DNA of 64,000 nt from Luteibacter aegosomaticola (GCF_023078475.1 NZ_CP095741.1:4030001-4094000), one strand, 5' to 3'. Positions 30,609-42,136 are shown, numbered from the stretch's first letter. Program-made: numbers and translations. The notes: a model not told the origin generated them from the letters alone.

Positions 30609-30723
30609 TGCGACCTGTGGAGATGTAGTGGCGACCGCATGGTAAGCGGCCCCCGGGGAACCTGAATGACCCGCATCTGAACCGCCCTCGGACCCGGAAG
30701 GGTTTCCGAGGGCGAATCCATCA

Positions 30724-31662
30724 TTACGGCCTGAACGTGAAGGTGAGGTTTCGTTCGAAAACGTCCTCGAAGCCCTGGTACGGGAGCGGCTGGGCACGCA
30801 GCACCGCATTTTCCAGCGAGGCGCGGCCCGGTCCGTCAAACGGGCAGCTCGAATCGACCTTGGCGCTCAGTACCTGGCCGCCGGGAATCTGGACGACGTG
30901 GACGATGCACGCGCCGTTGCCAATATTCTCCGGGCGCAACCAGTTCTGCGTCACCGCGTTCTGGATCGCGGCGATGTAAGCCGCCCGCTTGCTGTCGTCC
31001 TTGCCGTTCTGACCCGTCTGCGGGTTCTCGGCGAACGGCAGGTCTTCGCGACCGTTGTCCTTGGCCTTCGCCAGATCTTTCAGCTGCTGCTCGGCCTGCT
31101 TCTTCGCGGAATCGGCCTTCTTCGTGTTCTGGGACGCGGCGTCCAGCTGCTTGAAGATGTCGTCGATCTGCTTCTGCTTCTCTTTGCGCTTCTCTTCCTG
31201 CTGCGCATCGATCTCGGCCTGGCGCTGGCGCTGCTTCTCTTCCTGGATCTGCTTGGCGTCCTCGGCCTTTTGCACGGCATCGTCCACCACCTTCTCCTGA
31301 TCCTTCAGGTCAGGCTGCTTGGGCGGCGGCGGCAGGGTCGGCACGGGCACTTTCTGCTCAGGCGGCGTCGGCGGCGGCGTGACCGGCGGCGGCGGGACGG
31401 TATCGGGCACCGGCTTGGCCTTGGTGGCCTTGGGCGGCGGCGCGCCCGTGGGACCGACCAGCGAGGCCTCGATGATCTCGCCTGGCAGCAGGATCGGGGC
31501 CGGGCACTTCATCGGGTTCCATTCAGCGGGCACGCCAATGGCATCAGCCCACTTTTCGTAGTCCGAGCAGGGGATCACCGCGATGGCCAGGAAGGCCACG
31601 ATGCCCAGATGCAGGAGCGCGGCCAGGAAGACCGCGCGAGGCGTGCCGTTATGGTTTTCCAT
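30724..31662 (-). CDS. tolA: Tol-Pal protein TolA
   Basis: Inner-membrane protein that spans the periplasm. 312 residues: one membrane span near residue 10-28, a proline-rich part, a long Lys/Glu/Gln helical domain (residues ~120-220) and the C-terminal TolA/TonB-C domain ending NLTFTFRP. Overlaps tolR by 14 bases. Confidence 0.93.
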   Translation of the reverse strand: MENHNGTPRAVFLAALLHLGIVAFLAIAVIPCSDYEKWADAIGVPAEWNPMKCPAPILLPGEIIEASLVGPTGAPPPKATKAKPVPDTVPPPPVTPPPTPPEQKVPVPTLPPPPKQPDLKDQEKVVDDAVQKAEDAKQIQEEKQRQRQAEIDAQQEEKRKEKQKQIDDIFKQLDAASQNTKKADSAKKQAEQQLKDLAKAKDNGREDLPFAENPQTGQNGKDDSKRAAYIAAIQNAVTQNWLRPENIGNGACIVHVVQIPGGQVLSAKVDSSCPFDGPGRASLENAVLRAQPLPYQGFEDVFERNLTFTFRP

Positions 31663-32098
31663 TCTGGGCCGACTGGGGCTGGCTCATCAGGCCGATCTTG
31701 GAAATGCCGGCGGTCTGCAGGATCGGGAGGATCTGGTAGACCTTGCCGTAGCCCACGCGCTCGTCGCCGGCCAGGAGCACCTGGATTTCCGGGTTGGCAT
31801 CGTGGAACGCGGTGATCTTCTTCGTGAACTCGTCCACGCTCACCGGCTCGCGCTTGGTGCCCTCGGCGGTGAGGTAGATCTGGCCCTGCTCGTCCACGGA
31901 GACGACGATCGGATCCTTCTTGTCCTTCAGGGACTTGGCATTGGTCTGCGGCAGCTGGATATCCACGCCGAGGTTCATCATGGGCGTGGTGACCATGAAG
32001 ATGATCAGCAGCACGAGCATCACGTCGATGTACGGCACGACGTTGATCTCGGATTTCAGCTTCCGCTTGTGACGGCGGTAGACGTTACGCGTGGCCAT
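31649..32098 (-). CDS. tolR: Tol-Pal protein TolR
   Basis: Proton-channel partner of TolQ. 149 residues from MATRNVYRRH at 32098; membrane span with the conserved Asp (INVVPYIDVMLVLLIIFMVT) and a periplasmic ExbD-like domain. Confidence 0.96.
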   Translation of the reverse strand: MATRNVYRRHKRKLKSEINVVPYIDVMLVLLIIFMVTTPMMNLGVDIQLPQTNAKSLKDKKDPIVVSVDEQGQIYLTAEGTKREPVSVDEFTKKITAFHDANPEIQVLLAGDERVGYGKVYQILPILQTAGISKIGLMSQPQSAQNGKP

Positions 32099-32108
32099 GG
32101 CGGCGGGC

Positions 32109-32792
32109 TCAGGCGACGTCGTCGGCGTGGATCTGGCGCTGCAGCACCGACGAGAATTCTTCCTGGAACACCTCGTAACGGGACGCGACGCGCTCCACGC
32201 GGGTGGCGAAACGGTTGTAAGCCCACACGGCCGGGATAGCGGCAAACAGGCCCATGGCCGTGGCGATCAGGGCTTCGGAAATGTGCGGGGCAACCACCGA
32301 AATGGTCACATCCTTCATCTCGCCCAGGCCCTGGAAGGCGCCCATGATGCCCCACACCGTGCCGAACAGGCCGATATACGGGCTGATCGAACCGACGTTG
32401 GCCAGGAATTCGAGGTTCTGCTCGAGCTTGCCGATCTCACGGGTACCGGCCACGCGCATGGCGCGCTCGGTGCCTTCCATGATGCGGTCGCTATCGGACA
32501 CGCGGCGCTGGCGCTGGCGGGCGAACTCGCGGAAGCCGGCCTCGAAGATGTTCTCGATGCCGTGCTTGCCATCGCGGTTGCCCACTTCACGGAACAGGGC
32601 GGCCAGGTCGGCACCCGACCAGAAGCGGTCTTCGAAGGTCTCGGCGTTGTTATGCGCTTCCTTCAGCTGGCCGTACTTGCGGATGATGATCACCCACGAC
32701 ATGAACGAGAAGGCCAGGAGGAGCAGCATGACAAGCTGCACGGGCAGGCTGGCTTCCGTCACCAGCTTGAAAATATTGAGTCCACCGTTCAT
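32109..32792 (-). CDS. tolQ: Tol-Pal protein TolQ
   Basis: Inner-membrane energy-transducing protein of the MotA/TolQ/ExbB family. 227 residues with three membrane spans and the typical ISPYIGLFGTVWGIMGAF motif. Ten bases upstream of tolR. Confidence 0.97.
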   Translation of the reverse strand: MNGGLNIFKLVTEASLPVQLVMLLLLAFSFMSWVIIIRKYGQLKEAHNNAETFEDRFWSGADLAALFREVGNRDGKHGIENIFEAGFREFARQRQRRVSDSDRIMEGTERAMRVAGTREIGKLEQNLEFLANVGSISPYIGLFGTVWGIMGAFQGLGEMKDVTISVVAPHISEALIATAMGLFAAIPAVWAYNRFATRVERVASRYEVFQEEFSSVLQRQIHADDVA

Positions 32793-32831
32793 CGCTTGAA
32801 GGCTCTCCGCCAGGTATCTATAGGCTTGGTA

Positions 32832-33230
32832 TTAAAGGAATTCGGGGCGGAACAGATCCGCGGGGATCTGGGCCGGGCGCATCGCGTCGAGGTTTACGCA
32901 GGCCACGCGCACCGTGGCGCGCAACAGCGTGGTATCCCCCCGCACGATCTCCTGACCGAACAGCATACTTGCTGAACGCCGTTCTTTGACGGCCAGCGTC
33001 ACCAGGAGTTCATCATCCAGACGGGCCGGGCGCAGGAAATCCAGGCCCATCTCCCGGACGACGAAGCCCAGGCCGGTGGCCTGGCGCAGCGCGAACTGGT
33101 CAATGCCCTGGGCCCGCAGCCATTCGGTGCGGCAGCGCTCCATGAAGCGGACGTAGTTGGCGTGGTAGACCACCCCACCCGCGTCGGTATCTTCCCAGTA
33201 GATCCGGACCGGCCACGAAAACACGCTCAT
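32832..33230 (-). CDS. ybgC: Acyl-CoA thioesterase YbgC
   Basis: Hot-dog fold thioesterase commonly opening tol-pal operons. 132 residues; [31 protein letters not shown] carries the conserved Asp and YHANY motif. Start overlaps the ruvB stop by four bases, so ruvB and the tol operon are linked. Confidence 0.95.
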   Translation of the reverse strand: MSVFSWPVRIYWEDTDAGGVVYHANYVRFMERCRTEWLRAQGIDQFALRQATGLGFVVREMGLDFLRPARLDDELLVTLAVKERRSASMLFGQEIVRGDTTLLRATVRVACVNLDAMRPAQIPADLFRPEFL

Positions 33231-34267
33231 GGGGCGTCCTGGAACAGGTCGGGCGTACCCGAGGCGCGCGGCGGCGGGTTCAGGCCCAGGTGCCGCCAGG
33301 CCTTGGCCGAGGCCATGCGGCCGCGGGCCGTACGGATCAGGTAGCCCTGCTGGATCAGGTAGGGCTCGACCACGTCTTCCAGGGTGCCTCGATCCTCGCT
33401 GAGGGCCGCGGCCAGGGATTCGACGCCGACCGGGCCGCCATCGAAGCTCTCGATGATGGTGCCGAGCAGGCGGCGGTCGAGGTCATCGAAACCCTGCGCA
33501 TCCACCTTCAGCATGTCGGTCGCCGCGCGGGCGAGCTCATGGGTGATCCGGCCATCGCCACGCACTTCCGCGAAATCACGGACCCGGCGGAGCAGGCGGT
33601 TGGCGATACGCGGGGTACCACGCGAGCGCCGGGCGATCTCGGTGGCGCCTTCGATATCGCACTCGATGCCAAAGATCTTCGCCGCGCGGCGCACGATGGC
33701 CGTGAGCTCGTCGACGCTGTAGAACTCAAGGCGCTGGATGATGCCGAAGCGGTCGCGCAGCGGGCCGGTGAGCAGGCCGGCGCGGGTCGTGGCACCGATC
33801 AGGGTAAACGGCGGCAGATCGAGCTTGATCGAACGAGCCGCGGGGCCCTCGCCGATCATGATGTCGATCTGGAAATCTTCCATCGCCGGGTAGAGCACTT
33901 CCTCCACCACGGGCGACAGGCGGTGGATTTCATCCACGAAGAGGACGTCGTTGGCCTCGAGGTTGGTGAGCAACGCGGCGAGGTCGCCTGCGCGCTCCAA
34001 CACGGGGCCCGAGGTGGAGCGGACGTTCACGCCAAGCTCGTTGGCGATGACGTGGGAAAGCGTGGTCTTGCCGAGGCCGGGTGGGCCAAAGATCAGGACG
34101 TGGTCGAGCGCGCCGCCGCGGCGGCGGGCCGCCTCGATATAGATGGCCATCTGCTCGCGCACCGTCGGCTGGCCGAGGTACTCGGCGAGGCGTTTCGGGC
34201 GGATGCTGGCTTCCAGCGCCTCGTCATCCATGGCGGCGGCGGAAGAGATGATGCGGTGCTCGGACAT
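33227..34267 (-). CDS. ruvB: Holliday junction helicase RuvB
   Basis: AAA+ motor for branch migration. 346 residues from MSEHRI; FIG-type Walker [17 protein letters not shown], Walker B LFVDEIHR, sensor GATTRAGLL and the C-terminal winged helix ([15 protein letters not shown]). Confidence 0.98.
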   Translation of the reverse strand: MSEHRIISSAAAMDDEALEASIRPKRLAEYLGQPTVREQMAIYIEAARRRGGALDHVLIFGPPGLGKTTLSHVIANELGVNVRSTSGPVLERAGDLAALLTNLEANDVLFVDEIHRLSPVVEEVLYPAMEDFQIDIMIGEGPAARSIKLDLPPFTLIGATTRAGLLTGPLRDRFGIIQRLEFYSVDELTAIVRRAAKIFGIECDIEGATEIARRSRGTPRIANRLLRRVRDFAEVRGDGRITHELARAATDMLKVDAQGFDDLDRRLLGTIIESFDGGPVGVESLAAALSEDRGTLEDVVEPYLIQQGYLIRTARGRMASAKAWRHLGLNPPPRASGTPDLFQDAP

Positions 34268-34304
34268 GGGGCGCATTATGGCATGCCCCGCGACCCCTAC
34301 CCCC

Positions 34305-36203
34305 TCAGATCTCGACCTGCGCGCCCAGTTCGATCAGGCGATTGCCCGGAATCTGGAAGAACGCCGTCGCCGGCAGCGCATTGCGGGCCAGGAAGGCGAA
34401 CAGCTTGTCACGCCACAAGGCCATGCCCGGCCGGCGCACATCGGCCACGATGGTTTCGCGCGACAGGAAGAACGTGGTGTCCATCATGTCGAAATCGACA
34501 CCCAGCGAGCTGGCGCGCGTGAGCGTGAGCGGGATGTTCGGATCCTCGGCAAAACCGTAGCGCAGCTGCAGGCCATAGAAGCCGTTGCCGTACTCGATGA
34601 GTTCCATCCGCTCTTCGTAATCCGCCACCGGCGTCTCGAGCATTTCCACGGTAAGCAGCACGTTCCGCTCGTGCAGCACCTTGTTGTGCTTGAGATTGTG
34701 CAGCATGGCGTGCGGCACGCTGTTCTGGTTGGCGGTGAGGAACACGGCCGTGCCCGGCACGATCAGCGGCGGGTGGTCGGCGATATTGGCCACGAAGGGC
34801 TCCAGCGCCAGGCCACTCTGCTTGATCTCGCGGACCACCAGGTCCCTGCCCCGCCGCCAGGTGGTCATCATGGTGAAGATCACCACGCCCAGCACCAGCG
34901 GGAACCAGCCGCCATGGGCGATCTTCAGGGCGTTGGCGCCAAAGAACGACAGATCGGTGACCAGGAAGATGATGCCGACGGTGATGACCGCCGACCAGTG
35001 CCAGTTCCACCGGCGTTTGGCCACCACCAGCGCCAGCAGCGTGGTCATGGTCATGGTGCCCGTCACAGCGATACCGTAGGCCGCGCCCAGGTTGTTCGAG
35101 GAGCGGAAGAAGATGACCGCCACGAACACCAGCACCAGGAGCAGACGGTTGATCCACGGCACGAAGATCTGCCCCGACATCTCGCGTGAGGTATGCACCA
35201 CCGCCATGCGCGGCGAGTAGCCCAGCGACATGGCCTCGCGGGTCATGGAGAACGCACCCGAGATCACCGCCTGCGACGCGATCACGGCCGCCGCGGTGGA
35301 GAGCGCGATCATCGGGTACAGGAGATTCTCCGGCACCATCTTGTAGAACGGATTTTCGATCGCGGTCTGGTCGTGCAGCAGCAGCGCGCCCTGGCCGAAA
35401 TAGTTGATGAGCAGCGCCGGCAGCACGAAGAAGAACCAGGCCATGCGGATCGGCTTCTTGCCGAAGTGGCCCATGTCCGCATACAGCGCCTCACCCCCGG
35501 TGAGCGCCAGCACCACGCCACCCAGGGCGATGAAGGCCTGCATGCCGTGCTCGGTGAAAAACTTCACGGCGTAATACGGGTTCAGCGCGAACAGCACCTG
35601 CGGATGCTGGACGATCTGGCGCACGCCCAGCACCGCCAGCACGACGAACCACGCCACCATGACCGGGGCGAAGGCCTTGCCGACCAGATCGGTGCCGTGC
35701 CGCTGGATCGCGAACAGCACGAACAGGATCACCAGGCAGATGGGCAGCACGTAGGTGTCCAGCGTCGGCGCAGCCACTTCCAGGCCCTCCACCGCGGAAA
35801 GCACCGACATGGCAGGCGTAATCACGCCATCACCGTAGAACAGGGATGCGCCGAAGATACCAATGGCCGCGAGCACCCAACGGGTACGCGGCGAGCCCGC
35901 GACGCTGCGCTGCGCCAGGGCCATGAGCGCCATGATGCCGCCCTCGCCTTTGTTATCCGCGCGCATCACGAAGGTGACGTACTTGAGCGAGATCACCATC
36001 AACAGCGACCAGAAGATGAGCGAGAGCACGCCCAGCACCGCGAGCGGCTGCGGCGTCATGCCGTGCGTGCCCAGGGTCTCCTTCATGGTGTACAGCGGGC
36101 TCGTGCCGATATCGCCGAACACGACGCCGATGGCACCCAGGGCCAGCTTCGCGAGCTTCTTGCCATGGGCGTTGCGTAATTCTTCTGCGTGGGACATGCC
36201 CAT
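34305..36203 (-). CDS. kup: Potassium uptake protein Kup
   Basis: Low-affinity K+/H+ symporter of the KUP family. 632 residues; starts near [20 protein letters not shown] and has about twelve membrane spans, [18 protein letters not shown], and a soluble C-terminal part. It separates ruvA from ruvB, an arrangement known in Xanthomonadales. GGAAG precedes the ATG at 36203; MSHAEE two codons later is an alternative. Confidence 0.96.
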   Translation of the reverse strand: MGMSHAEELRNAHGKKLAKLALGAIGVVFGDIGTSPLYTMKETLGTHGMTPQPLAVLGVLSLIFWSLLMVISLKYVTFVMRADNKGEGGIMALMALAQRSVAGSPRTRWVLAAIGIFGASLFYGDGVITPAMSVLSAVEGLEVAAPTLDTYVLPICLVILFVLFAIQRHGTDLVGKAFAPVMVAWFVVLAVLGVRQIVQHPQVLFALNPYYAVKFFTEHGMQAFIALGGVVLALTGGEALYADMGHFGKKPIRMAWFFFVLPALLINYFGQGALLLHDQTAIENPFYKMVPENLLYPMIALSTAAAVIASQAVISGAFSMTREAMSLGYSPRMAVVHTSREMSGQIFVPWINRLLLVLVFVAVIFFRSSNNLGAAYGIAVTGTMTMTTLLALVVAKRRWNWHWSAVITVGIIFLVTDLSFFGANALKIAHGGWFPLVLGVVIFTMMTTWRRGRDLVVREIKQSGLALEPFVANIADHPPLIVPGTAVFLTANQNSVPHAMLHNLKHNKVLHERNVLLTVEMLETPVADYEERMELIEYGNGFYGLQLRYGFAEDPNIPLTLTRASSLGVDFDMMDTTFFLSRETIVADVRRPGMALWRDKLFAFLARNALPATAFFQIPGNRLIELGAQVEI

Positions 36204-36205
36204 GA

Positions 36206-36799
36206 TCAGCTTCCCAGCGCGGCGCGGAGCGCCTTGCGGATGATGGCTTCGGCGGTATCGCCATCGGCGGCCACCTTACTGACGAGGCGCGTGGCCTCGG
36301 GCGGCTTGTAGCCGAGTTGTTGCAGGGCCACCGTGGCCTCGCCCACCGGATCGACCGGGGCGGCAACACCGCTGGCGGCCGGCAGGCGCACGCCGGTGGC
36401 ATCCACGCGATCACGCAGCTCCACCACCATGCGCTCGGCGGTCTTCTTGCCGATACCGGGGATCTTTGTCAGCGCGACCACGTCGCCGGCGTGGACCAGG
36501 CGCGAAAGCTCCTCGGTGGAAACGCCAGAGAGCACGGCCAGCGCGATCTTCGCGCCAATGCCACTCACCTTGAGCAGGTTGCGGAACATGGCACGCTCGG
36601 TTTCCCGGAGGAAACCGTAGAGCGACACGCCATCTTCGCGCACCGCGTAATGGATGAGCAGGATCACTTCCTGGCCCGTGGCCGGGAGGTCATAGATGGT
36701 CGACATCGGTGCATCGACGTCATAACCCACGCCACCGACCTCGATGAGGAGCGACGGCGGCTGCTTGCTGATCAGGGTCCCACGCAGGCGGCCGATCAT
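36206..36799 (-). CDS. ruvA: Holliday junction protein RuvA
   Basis: Junction-binding tetramer. 197 residues from MIGRLRGTL; HhH motifs ([37 protein letters not shown]) and the C-terminal RuvB-binding domain. Overlaps ruvC by four bases. Confidence 0.98.
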   Translation of the reverse strand: MIGRLRGTLISKQPPSLLIEVGGVGYDVDAPMSTIYDLPATGQEVILLIHYAVREDGVSLYGFLRETERAMFRNLLKVSGIGAKIALAVLSGVSTEELSRLVHAGDVVALTKIPGIGKKTAERMVVELRDRVDATGVRLPAASGVAAPVDPVGEATVALQQLGYKPPEATRLVSKVAADGDTAEAIIRKALRAALGS

Positions 36800-37317
36800 C
36801 GGCGACGTCTCCATGCCGTGCGCGGGATACCCACGCGTTCAATACTGGAACGGGTATGCGCATGGGCGATAGCGATCGCCAGTGCGTCGGCCGCGTCCGC
36901 CTGCAGCGGACCCTTCAGGCCGAGGATCATCCCGATCATGTGCTGGACCTGGGTCTTGTCGGCACGGCCGGTACCGACCACCGCCTGCTTGACCTCGGTC
37001 GCTGCATATTCGTGCACGACGATTCCCTGGCTGACCACGGCACACACGGCCGCGCCACGCGCCTGGCCCAGCTTGAGGGCCGAATCCGCGTTGCGCGCCA
37101 TGAACACGCGCTCGATCGCGGCTTCCGCCGGACCGTGCGCGCCAATGATGGCGCAGAGTTCGTCAAAGATGCGTTTCAGCCGCAGCGGGAAGGTAGCCTC
37201 CCCGCCGATGACCAGCGCGCCATGCCATACATGGGTCAGGCCGCCATTGTCGGCCACGTCGATGATCCCGACGCCCGTGCGCTGGCTGCCCGGGTCGATG
37301 CCTAGGATGCGTGTCAT
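36796..37317 (-). CDS. ruvC: Holliday junction resolvase RuvC
   Basis: 173-residue endonuclease; [16 protein letters not shown] holds the first catalytic Asp, AIERVF the Glu, and [13 protein letters not shown] the last Asp pair. First of the ruvC-ruvA-kup-ruvB run. Confidence 0.98.
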   Translation of the reverse strand: MTRILGIDPGSQRTGVGIIDVADNGGLTHVWHGALVIGGEATFPLRLKRIFDELCAIIGAHGPAEAAIERVFMARNADSALKLGQARGAAVCAVVSQGIVVHEYAATEVKQAVVGTGRADKTQVQHMIGMILGLKGPLQADAADALAIAIAHAHTRSSIERVGIPRTAWRRRR

Positions 37318-37361
37318 GGCGGTAACGCGGATCGGGTGCGGTGCGGGTAAGGCCGGTGGCC

Positions 37362-38108
37362 TTACTCGTCGTCCGCTTCCTGCGGCAGCACGGCGTTGTG
37401 GTAGACCTCATCAACGTCGTCGAGGCTATCCAGGCGCGCGAGCAGCTTCTGGAACTGCTCGAGGGCTTCGCCGGTGGGCGTAACCAGCGGGCCGTTCGGG
37501 TGCATGACCACGTCGGAGCTATCCACGTCGAAGCCGGCGGCGACCAGCGCCTTGCGCATAGCTTCCACGGCGATCGGGTCGGCAGCCAGCAACACCGTGC
37601 CCACGCCATCGGCGATCACGATGTCTTCGGCATTGTTCTCGATCGCTGCTTCTTCCAGCTTCGCTTCCACGTCGGCGTCGCCACCGGTGTGGATGACGAC
37701 CTGGCCCACGCGGGTGAACTGGAACGCCACCGAATTGGTGGTGCCCATGTTGCCGCCGAGCTTGGTCAGCGCGGCGCGCACATCGGCCACGGTGCGGGTC
37801 TGGTTGTCGGTGACGCAATCGATGATGAGCGCGGTACCCGCCGGGCCGTAGCCCTCGTAGCGGATCTCGTGCATATCGGCACCGCCATCGGCACCCGAGC
37901 CGCGCTTGATGGCGCGCTCGATGGTGTCCTTGGTCATGTTGGCGGCCAGGGCCTTATCCACGGCCGCGCGCAGGCGCGGATTGCCGTTGGGGTCGGGCAC
38001 GCCGCCACGGGTGGCGATGGTGATTTCGCGGATCAGCTTGGTGAATACCTTGGCGCGCTTGGCGTCTTCGGCATTCTTGCGACCTTCGATGGACGGGCCT
38101 CTACCCAT
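37362..38108 (-). CDS. yebC: YebC/TACO1 family regulator
   Basis: 248 residues starting [20 protein letters not shown], the family hallmark, with [21 protein letters not shown]. Family members bind DNA or act on ribosomes at polyproline stretches. Located upstream of ruvC as in many proteobacteria. Confidence 0.96.
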   Translation of the reverse strand: MGRGPSIEGRKNAEDAKRAKVFTKLIREITIATRGGVPDPNGNPRLRAAVDKALAANMTKDTIERAIKRGSGADGGADMHEIRYEGYGPAGTALIIDCVTDNQTRTVADVRAALTKLGGNMGTTNSVAFQFTRVGQVVIHTGGDADVEAKLEEAAIENNAEDIVIADGVGTVLLAADPIAVEAMRKALVAAGFDVDSSDVVMHPNGPLVTPTGEALEQFQKLLARLDSLDDVDEVYHNAVLPQEADDE

Positions 38109-38191
38109 GTGCGTTTCCTGGTGCTACCGGATGGACAGGGGCGGGATTCTAACGGAACTGGGGCGGAACGGGGGCAATCGGCGAACGGCGA

Positions 38192-38215
38192 ATCGCGCGC
38201 AAGCGCGCTCCTACA
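38192..38215. repeat. REP element
   Basis: Complement of TGTAGGAGCGCGCTTGCGCG; same family as those at 40754, 44643, 52904 and 60115-60925. Confidence 0.85.
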
Positions 38216-38241
38216 GGGGTTCGCGTTCGTTGGCGGTGGCG

Positions 38242-38886
38242 CTAGGGCACTGGGGCCGGCGCCTGGTCGAAGCGGCCTTCCTTCAGGAAAAACGCGGCCT
38301 GGCGGGCCACATCGGCGGAGACGAGCATGCCGGTGTGGCTGGTTTCGAGGATGCAGTGCGCCGTGAGGCCGGGCAGCCGGGTCTCTTCCACACCCACCGA
38401 GCCATCGTGCTCGGTTCCTACATCACCGACCAGCGAGCCCAGGCCCACCTGCTGGCGGCCGGCGATCATGCCAACCTCGCGGGGACCATCCCAGTGGTCA
38501 AGGCCATGCGACAACAGTTCGCGGGACCGCCCCAGCAAGACATCACCGCCCCAGTGGTGGGTAAGGCCGCGAGCGGCACCGCTACCATTCAAGGGTGAGC
38601 CCAGGCAGACGATGCGCCCGCCCGGCTCATCCATATCCCGGCAAGCCAGCAGGGCGAGAATGCCGCCCAGGCTGTGGCCCACCACATGGACCGGGCCAGG
38701 TGACAGCGCGCGAATCCGCTTTCGTAGCCGCGCGATCGCCTGTTCGGGCGGCGCGGCCACGCTCATGTATTCGAACTGATGGACCCGGAAACCTTCCTCG
38801 CGCAGCCGACGATGAAGCATGGCCATGGCGAACCCGCGCATCCACAGGCCGTGGAGCAGGATGACATCGGGCGACATGGCATTCAT
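38242..38886 (-). CDS. Alpha/beta hydrolase
   Basis: 214 residues. VILLHGLWMRG is the oxyanion loop, VHVVGHSLGG the nucleophile elbow with Ser near residue 73, Asp and His (LETSHTGML) follow. Resembles lipase-like hydrolases annotated as permease or PGAP1-type; substrate unknown. Ends 20 bases from aspS on the other side of an intergenic space, same strand. Confidence 0.85.
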   Translation of the reverse strand: MNAMSPDVILLHGLWMRGFAMAMLHRRLREEGFRVHQFEYMSVAAPPEQAIARLRKRIRALSPGPVHVVGHSLGGILALLACRDMDEPGGRIVCLGSPLNGSGAARGLTHHWGGDVLLGRSRELLSHGLDHWDGPREVGMIAGRQQVGLGSLVGDVGTEHDGSVGVEETRLPGLTAHCILETSHTGMLVSADVARQAAFFLKEGRFDQAPAPVP

Positions 38887-38906
38887 CGGCTTGTCGGGTA
38901 CGGCTA

Positions 38907-40679
38907 TCAGGCCTTCAGCGGCTCCGCGGCATCGACGCGGACGTGCAGTTCCTTCAGCTGCGGAGCCGAAACCGGCGACGGGGCGTCGGTCATCAGATCC
39001 TGCGCGCTGGTGGTCTTCGGGAACGCAATGACGTCACGGATCGACTCGGTGCCGGCCATGATGGCGGCGATGCGGTCGATACCGCAGGCCAGGCCACCGT
39101 GGGGCGGCGCGCCCATGCGCAGCGCCTTCAGCAGGAAGCCGAACTTGGCCTCGGCTTCGTCCGGGCCAATGCCGAGCAGCTCGAACACGGCACTCTGCAT
39201 CTCGGGGCGGTGGATACGGATGGAACCACCACCGATCTCGCTACCGTTGAGGACGATGTCGTAGCCGCGGCTCAGCGCCACGGCGGCGTTGGCGCGCAGA
39301 TCGGCGATGTCATCGATATTCGGGGCGGTGAACGGGTGATGCAGCGCCACGAAGCGCTTCTCTTCCTCGTCGTACTCGAACATCGGGAAATCGGTGACCC
39401 ACAGCGGCTTCCAGCTGTTTTCCACCAGACCGCGGTCGCGGCCCAGCTTCAGGCGCAGGGCGCCCATGAAATCGGTCACGACCTTCCAGGCGCCGGCGCC
39501 GAAGAAGACGATATCGCCGTTGGCGGCACCGGTGAGCTCCAGGACCTTGTTGAGCGCGGCGTCGTCGAGGAACTTGGCCACCGGCGAGTTGATGCCTTCA
39601 CGGCCCTTGGCCAGGTCATCGACCTTCAGCCAGGCCAGGCCCTTGGCGCCGTAGCGACCGGCGTACTCGGTCAGGCCGTCGATGTCCTTGCGGGAAAGGT
39701 CAGCGGCACCCGGGACGCGCAGGGCGGCCACGCGGCCGGCCGGATCGTTCGCCGGGTCGGCAAACACCTTGAACTCCACGTGCTTCACCGCCTCGGCGAT
39801 GTCGGTGAGTTCCAGGGCGATACGTAGGTCGGGCTTATCCGAGCCGAAGCGGCGCATGGCCTCTTCGTAGGTCATGCGCGGGAACGTGGCATCGAGCTCG
39901 ACGCCGCGCACTTCGCGGAAGACGTGGCGGATCATGTTCTCGACGAAATCCTGCACATCGCGTTCTTCGACGAAGGCGAACTCAAGGTCGAGCTGGGTGA
40001 ATTCCGGCTGGCGGTCGGCGCGGAGATCTTCGTCGCGGAAGCAGCGGGCGATCTGATAGTAGCGGTCGAAACCGGCCATCATCAGGATCTGCTTGAACAA
40101 CTGCGGCGACTGCGGCAGCGCGTAGAACTGGCCCGGGTGCACGCGGCTGGGCACCAGGTAATCGCGCGCGCCTTCCGGCGTGGCCTTGGTCAGGATCGGG
40201 GTTTCGATGTCCTGGAAGCCAGCGGCATCCAGGTAGCGGCGCAGCTCGCGGACCAGCGCGGTACGCGTGCGCATCATCTTCTGCATTTCCGGGCGGCGCA
40301 GGTCGAGGTAGCGGTAGGTCATCCGCATGTCCTCGTTCGGGTTCTCATGCAGCGCGAACGGCAGGTCGCGCGCGGCGTTGAGGATCTCGACCTTGCTGGC
40401 CAGCAGCTCGACCGTACCGGTCTTGAGCTTGTCGTTCACCGACAGGCGCTTGCGGATCTGGCCGGTGACCTTGATCACGTACTCGTAGCCCAGCTCGCCA
40501 GCGACGGCAAAGGCATCGGCGTTTTCGCGCTCGATCACGACCTGGGCGATGCCCTCGTGGTCGCGCAGGTCGACGAAGGCCACGTGGCTCTGCAGGCGCA
40601 GGGTGTTGACCCAGCCACACAGGGTGACTTCCTGGCCGACCAGGGACTCGTCGATGAGGCCGCAAAAATGGGTGCGCAT
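38907..40679 (-). CDS. aspS: Aspartyl-tRNA synthetase
   Basis: 590-residue class II synthetase from [18 protein letters not shown]-fold anticodon domain, motif 2 [21 protein letters not shown] insertion, motif 3 [13 protein letters not shown]. The longer upstream frame has no synthetase similarity. Bacterial-type, discriminating or not cannot be judged by eye. Confidence 0.98.
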   Translation of the reverse strand: MRTHFCGLIDESLVGQEVTLCGWVNTLRLQSHVAFVDLRDHEGIAQVVIERENADAFAVAGELGYEYVIKVTGQIRKRLSVNDKLKTGTVELLASKVEILNAARDLPFALHENPNEDMRMTYRYLDLRRPEMQKMMRTRTALVRELRRYLDAAGFQDIETPILTKATPEGARDYLVPSRVHPGQFYALPQSPQLFKQILMMAGFDRYYQIARCFRDEDLRADRQPEFTQLDLEFAFVEERDVQDFVENMIRHVFREVRGVELDATFPRMTYEEAMRRFGSDKPDLRIALELTDIAEAVKHVEFKVFADPANDPAGRVAALRVPGAADLSRKDIDGLTEYAGRYGAKGLAWLKVDDLAKGREGINSPVAKFLDDAALNKVLELTGAANGDIVFFGAGAWKVVTDFMGALRLKLGRDRGLVENSWKPLWVTDFPMFEYDEEEKRFVALHHPFTAPNIDDIADLRANAAVALSRGYDIVLNGSEIGGGSIRIHRPEMQSAVFELLGIGPDEAEAKFGFLLKALRMGAPPHGGLACGIDRIAAIMAGTESIRDVIAFPKTTSAQDLMTDAPSPVSAPQLKELHVRVDAAEPLKA

Positions 40680-40753
40680 GCGCTTGGGGCTCCGCGGTGC
40701 AATGCAAAAGAAAAGACCCCGGATCGTACCACGACCCGGGGCCCTCATTACCC

Positions 40754-40777
40754 TGTAGGAGCGCGCTTGCGCGCGAA
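40754..40777. repeat. REP element
   Basis: TGTAGGAGCGCGCTTGCGCG-type copy between aspS and the DUF3011 gene. Confidence 0.85.
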
Positions 40778-40821
40778 AAGCCAACGGAGCGGAACGCCGC
40801 AGCGGCCCACCCGGCCGGCCG

Positions 40822-41367
40822 TCAACGCCCGATATCGAACCGCCCGCGGCAGCCGCGATCGGCCCAGATGCCATCCCGGGTGAAGCCGTAGGTGTAGCCC
40901 TCGCGGCACTCGGTCTTCGAGGTCTGTTCGTACAGGCGGGCGCCACGGCCGATCGGCCAGCGGCAGAACACCCGCTTGTTGTCGTTGGAGTCGCAGCTCA
41001 CGATCTGGCCGCCACCACCGCCGTAACCCGGACGGCCACCGCCGCCATAACCCGGGCGGTCATCGCCCCAGCCCGGCCTGCCACCGCCACCCCAACCACC
41101 GGCTTCCTGGAAAATGCCACGACAGCCGTCATCGACCCACAGCGTGCCGCGATCGATATCCCAGTTGCGGCCGCGGACGCAGGTGGTTTTCGAGTCCTGA
41201 CGGACCAGCCGGGCCTCGCGCCACGGCACCCGGCAGATCGTGCGGCGGCCATCGACGCTGCCGCAGCTAACGGTATCGCCGCCACGCTGGGCGTGGGCGG
41301 CCGGCGGGGCCATGAACAGGCCCGCGCCAAGCGCGAGCATTGCAACCATTCCAAGCAGGCGTTTCAC
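40822..41367 (-). CDS. Secreted DUF3011 protein
   Basis: 181 residues from GTG 41367 with AAGGACG upstream; signal peptide ending AHAQ. Two DUF3011 units ([17 protein letters not shown]..., [18 protein letters not shown]...), each with paired Cys and a [17 protein letters not shown] end, are joined by a Gly-rich linker ([12 protein letters not shown]). Function of the family is unknown; likely a disulfide-bonded envelope protein. Confidence 0.85.
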   Translation of the reverse strand: MKRLLGMVAMLALGAGLFMAPPAAHAQRGGDTVSCGSVDGRRTICRVPWREARLVRQDSKTTCVRGRNWDIDRGTLWVDDGCRGIFQEAGGWGGGGRPGWGDDRPGYGGGGRPGYGGGGGQIVSCDSNDNKRVFCRWPIGRGARLYEQTSKTECREGYTYGFTRDGIWADRGCRGRFDIGR

Positions 41368-41470
41368 GGCCGGTACGTCCTTTCGATCGAGGTGTCGCAA
41401 AAACTATCGGAAGGATCCGCAACGCTGATTGAACAGATCGCAGGAAATCGTTGCCACCGCATACCGCCCC

Positions 41471-41498
41471 TGTAGGAGCTCACCCTGTGAGCGACGCC
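41471..41498. repeat. REP-like element, second type
   Basis: TGTAGGAGCTCACCCTGTGA followed by GCGACGCC; same head as the REP family but with another stem, similar to the pair at 49743-49837. Confidence 0.7.
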
Positions 41499-41521
41499 TT
41501 TCGCGCCACCCCCGCAACACT

Positions 41522-41806
41522 TCACTCCCCCGACTTAGCCACCGGCGCAGGCGCAGGCGCCGGGCTTGCCGCCGGCGCGGCCGCCCCCGAAGACCCCTCG
41601 GCCAGGTTCCTCTTCTTATCGCCGTCTTTCTTGAAATCCGTCTCGTACCAGCCACCACCAGCAAGACGGAACTGCGGCGCGCTCAGCATGCGGCCCACAC
41701 GCGGCTCGCCGCAGTTCGGGCAGGTCTCCGGATCCGGGTCGGACATCTTCTGCAGGCGGTCGAAGCGATGGCCGCAGGCCTGGCACTGGAATTCGTAGAT
41801 GGGCAT
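41522..41806 (-). CDS. FmdB-family zinc ribbon protein
   Basis: 94 residues: MPIYEFQCQACGHRF, then CPNCG, a four-Cys zinc ribbon, followed by a Ser/Ala/Pro tail. FmdB-type regulators are frequently adjacent to aspS. Regulatory role is family-based only. Confidence 0.88.
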   Translation of the reverse strand: MPIYEFQCQACGHRFDRLQKMSDPDPETCPNCGEPRVGRMLSAPQFRLAGGGWYETDFKKDGDKKRNLAEGSSGAAAPAASPAPAPAPVAKSGE

Positions 41807-42136
41807 GGGTGGGACTCGTGATGCGCTAGCCCGCCATTATCGGGGGGATTGGCGCCTTTTCAATGCCGGCCCGGATGTCGCGGGACACCCTCGCGCGCAC
41901 GCGAGGTCCACGCGTTTACGGCATTGCACCACGATGGCGAAAATTAGCCAGTTTCATGCCAAGCCCTTATTTAATGGCATAAAACGCCATTACTTTCACC
42001 GGTTTGGCGCAAAAGAAAGAGTCGCATTGACGCGCTGCAAAATCCCCACCTAGCGTCATTGCCAGCACGGCCGCCGGCCGCGCCGCGGGGTGTGCCGCGC
42101 CCCGCAAGCCACTAGCTCGCCCCGGGGAACCCATCG
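41807..42136 (+). promoter_or_regulatory. Leader of TonB receptor gene with a dyad
   Basis: 330 bases without a gene. An AT-rich stretch holds the dyad TAATGGC-N7-GCCATTA (41972-41992), a likely operator. TTGACG near 42026 with TAGCGT 18 bases on is a possible promoter. Confidence 0.5.

Noticed and set aside
28572..30665. A 697-codon plus-strand frame opposite pal and tolB
   Set aside because: Same reason: antisense of well-supported genes. Similar long antisense frames at 26151-27515, 32091-32975 and 33290-34522 were rejected too.
34305..36203. kup between ruvA and ruvB as a novel rearrangement
   Set aside because: This order is known in Xanthomonadales, so it is a lineage marker and not new.
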